Of a DNA stretch of 64,000 nt, positions 61,909-64,000 are shown one piece after another; within the stretch, counting starts at the first letter, position 1; each line of letters starts with the position of its first letter. The notes under the pieces were generated by a model. That model saw only the letters and a list, made by a program, of their open reading frames with translations, was not told where the DNA came from and did not search any database. This DNA is from Candidatus Brocadia sp. WS118 (GTDB taxonomy: Bacteria > Planctomycetota > Brocadiia > Brocadiales > Brocadiaceae). The translations under genes and the position numbers were made by a program. Location: the NCBI GenBank assembly GCA_007618135.1, contig PHFX01000002.1, positions 62,001 to 126,000 of the forward strand. Direction: 5' to 3'.

Positions 61909-64000
61909 ATGTCCAAGATTATCTGTACTGCCGCCATTCGTGGCGCATATAAAATTGTAGATAAGGCTGATAAAAAACTTGCCGATACCATTGCGCAAAA
62001 GGGACGCGATTGTAAGGTGGAGTTTCCTAATACGGCGTATTATTTGCCTATCATTTATTCCATGACGGGCGTTGCCGTGAAAACGCTGGAGGATTGCGAG
62101 TATATCCTGGGAATGGCGCGGAGCATGCTCCCGCCATTGCCGGCAGAAAAACACTGGGTCCCTTACCTTGGGCATACCCTTGATGCCGGGATGGCGACGC
62201 TTTTTGCCGAGGAAGTATATGAGGCCTGTAAATATCTCATTGGGCCTCACCCGGTGGACGGGATTTGGCTGGGCGCTGCTGATGACGTTATCATGCGCGA
62301 ACGTGGCATTGAGTTCGTGGATGGTACCGCTCCGGGATTCGCCGCAATTGTGGGGTGTGCGCCTGATGCAGATACGGCCGTGAAGATTGCCAGGGAACTT
62401 CAGCAAAAGAATCTGTACGTGTTTATGCAGTCAGATAATTTTGGGACATCGTTTGCCGAGCAATTGGCTGAAAAGGGCGTCCAGATGGGGTGGGATACCC
62501 GGCTGGTGCCTTTTGGAAAAGAGACCTCGGCTGCCGTATATTCTCTGGGCTTTGCCAACAGGGCAGCCCTTTCATTTGGAAATGTGCCACCCGGTGAGGC
62601 AAGGAGAAATCTCCTCTATAACAAAAACCGCATCTTTGCATTTGTCATGGCAATAGGAACTGCCGTAACAGATGAACAGTATGCCAACGCTGCGGGCGCT
62701 ATCAATTATGGTTTTCCGACGATTTCAAATATCGACATTCCGGAGATATTACCCACCGGCGTATGCACCTATGAACATGTGGTTTCAAGGGTGCCGGTGG
62801 ACAAGATTGTTGATAAATGCATTGAAGTCCGAGGACTAAAGATTTCTATCCACAAGATGGATATCCCCGTGGCGTACGGTCCGGCCTTCGAAGGTGAGCG
62901 TATCAGAAAAGAGGATATGCAGATTGAGATTGGCGGCCCCGGTGTTCCTGCCTTTGAATATGTGTGTACCAAAGAAATTGACGAGGTTGAGGATGGCAAG
63001 ATACAGGTTATCGGGCCAGACCTGGACGATATTAAGCCAGGTCCAGGTGTGTCGCTTGGTATTATGGTTGAGGTGGCAGGCCGAAAGATGCAGCCTGATT
63101 TTGAGCCAATCTTTGAACGTCAGATGCATCGGTTTCTGGGTGAAGCTCAGGGACTCTTCCACATGGGGCAAAGGGACATCATCCGTCATCGCATCAGTAA
63201 AGAGGCATTTAAGGCAGGCTTCAGAATCAAGCACATAGGCAGTATCATCCACTCGCAGTTCCATAGCAATTTCGGGGCTATTGTTGACAAAGTTCAGGTG
63301 ACCTTTTATACCAAAAGAGAAGATGTGGAGCGGATATTAAAAGACGTGCGCGCCGCTTATGCAGAGCGTGATGCGCGATTAGAGGGTATGACCGATGATT
63401 CGGTAAACATGTTTTACAGTTGCACCCTCTGCCAAAGTTTTGCGCCTACCCATATTTGCGTGGTGACACCGGAACGTTCCGGCCTTTGTGGTTCCGTCAG
63501 TTGGCTGGACGGCAAGGCTGGCTACGAGATCAACCCCACGGGGCCAAATCAGCCGATTGAGCGGGGTAAGGTGGTGAATGAAAATCTGGGACAGTGGGAA
63601 GGCACAAACTCATTTATCTACAATGGTTCAAACCGGTCGCTGGAGAAGGTGAGCCTGTATAGCATTATGACAGACCCGATGACCAGTTGCGGCTGTTTTG
63701 AGTGCATTTCGGCTATGTTGCCCATGACGAATGGGATTATGGTGGTAGACCGCGACTTCACGGAAATGACCCCCTGTGGTATGAAATTTTCCACGCTTGC
63801 CGGAACGGTCGGCGGTGGTTTGCAGACCCCCGGGTTTATGGGGCACAGCAAGTTTTATTTAGGCAGCAGGAAATTTATTTCAGCAGATGGCGGTTTGGGC
63901 CGTGTTGTGTGGATGCCCAAGGCGCTGAAAGAGGAGTTGGCGGAAACGCTTGCCGGAACTGCCCAGGCATTGGGCCTTGAAGATTTTCTCAACAAAATAG
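61909..64000 (+). CDS. acsB: Acetyl-CoA synthase (CO-methylating), 3' end off window
   Basis: 697 codons visible from ATG 61909 (GAGAGGTG upstream); the family is about 730 aa, so only the last ~30 residues are missing. It joins CO, a methyl group from the corrinoid protein and CoA at the A-cluster. A-cluster cysteines are seen in SCTLCQSFAPTHICVVTPER, then GLCGS, and later SCGCFECI. The N-terminal domain (KIICTAAIRGAYKIVDKADK) is the bacterial form that contacts CODH. The product acetyl-CoA would be carboxylated by the PFOR encoded at 13-18 kb. Confidence 0.95.
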   Translation, partial: MSKIICTAAIRGAYKIVDKADKKLADTIAQKGRDCKVEFPNTAYYLPIIYSMTGVAVKTLEDCEYILGMARSMLPPLPAEKHWVPYLGHTLDAGMATLFAEEVYEACKYLIGPHPVDGIWLGAADDVIMRERGIEFVDGTAPGFAAIVGCAPDADTAVKIARELQQKNLYVFMQSDNFGTSFAEQLAEKGVQMGWDTRLVPFGKETSAAVYSLGFANRAALSFGNVPPGEARRNLLYNKNRIFAFVMAIGTAVTDEQYANAAGAINYGFPTISNIDIPEILPTGVCTYEHVVSRVPVDKIVDKCIEVRGLKISIHKMDIPVAYGPAFEGERIRKEDMQIEIGGPGVPAFEYVCTKEIDEVEDGKIQVIGPDLDDIKPGPGVSLGIMVEVAGRKMQPDFEPIFERQMHRFLGEAQGLFHMGQRDIIRHRISKEAFKAGFRIKHIGSIIHSQFHSNFGAIVDKVQVTFYTKREDVERILKDVRAAYAERDARLEGMTDDSVNMFYSCTLCQSFAPTHICVVTPERSGLCGSVSWLDGKAGYEINPTGPNQPIERGKVVNENLGQWEGTNSFIYNGSNRSLEKVSLYSIMTDPMTSCGCFECISAMLPMTNGIMVVDRDFTEMTPCGMKFSTLAGTVGGGLQTPGFMGHSKFYLGSRKFISADGGLGRVVWMPKALKEELAETLAGTAQALGLEDFLNKI

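Overview
The window reads as chromosome of a Gram-negative, strictly anaerobic bacterium that fixes carbon by the Wood-Ljungdahl route. The best fit is an anammox planctomycete (Brocadia/Kuenenia/Jettenia group). This rests on linked CODH (AcsA/CooS), CooC and AcsB, formate-THF ligase, a pyruvate:ferredoxin oxidoreductase, LPS-export and Kdo-transfer genes, and an oversized signal peptidase I with zinc ribbons. The host assignment is inference; no rRNA gene is present.

Layout. 1-5.2 kb: divergent glgC (partial) and ispG-dxr-rseP, then an FHA-GAF sigma54 activator. 7.3-13.1 kb: argB-argD-argF-rph and rdgB, with a decayed Ig-like fragment and a MntA/HepT pair whose HepT half is frameshifted. 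13.4-18.4 kb (minus): a PFOR operon (porG/D fusion, porA, porB) split by a SatD-like/DUF3307 pair and a REP-like palindrome. 18.9-26.0 kb: ROK kinase, lepA, lepB, lptB and an ABC exporter. 26.2-43.8 kb: accessory region. 43.9-64 kb: tRNA(CAU), TPR membrane protein, porin, fhs, secA, waaA, metK, ahcY, DUF1015, cooC, acsA and partial acsB.

The accessory region holds two PIN toxin-antitoxin pairs, a PLD-nuclease/SNF2-helicase (1077 aa) with an adenine methyltransferase (1359 aa), a SIR2-HerA pair and an AlbA/HATPase regulator. After these come a broken zeta-like kinase, a broken RelE toxin and other toxin-antitoxin relics, up to the tRNA gene. It looks like a defence island with high turnover: an N-terminal fossil of the helicase lies at 26.9 kb, and three fossil 3' ends of the methyltransferase family lie at 39.2, 41.4 and 42.4 kb.

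The most unusual signal is in the helicase/methyltransferase pair. A 56-62 bp double-hairpin palindrome (GTAAC ... GATAC) occurs five times, always inside the two genes and always in the same reading phase, so each copy is translated as a QASSL-(linker)-HKQDACDT segment. Between two copies in the methyltransferase a whole REP-associated tyrosine transposase (RAYT, HUH motif N-H-V-H) is read in frame. A mobile transposase and its apparent cognate REPs have therefore been absorbed into a defence gene without breaking it. Other palindrome families (GTAG-type REPs, a 150-bp MITE with terminal inverted repeats, and two families inside the fossil tails) show the genome is rich in small mobile palindromes.
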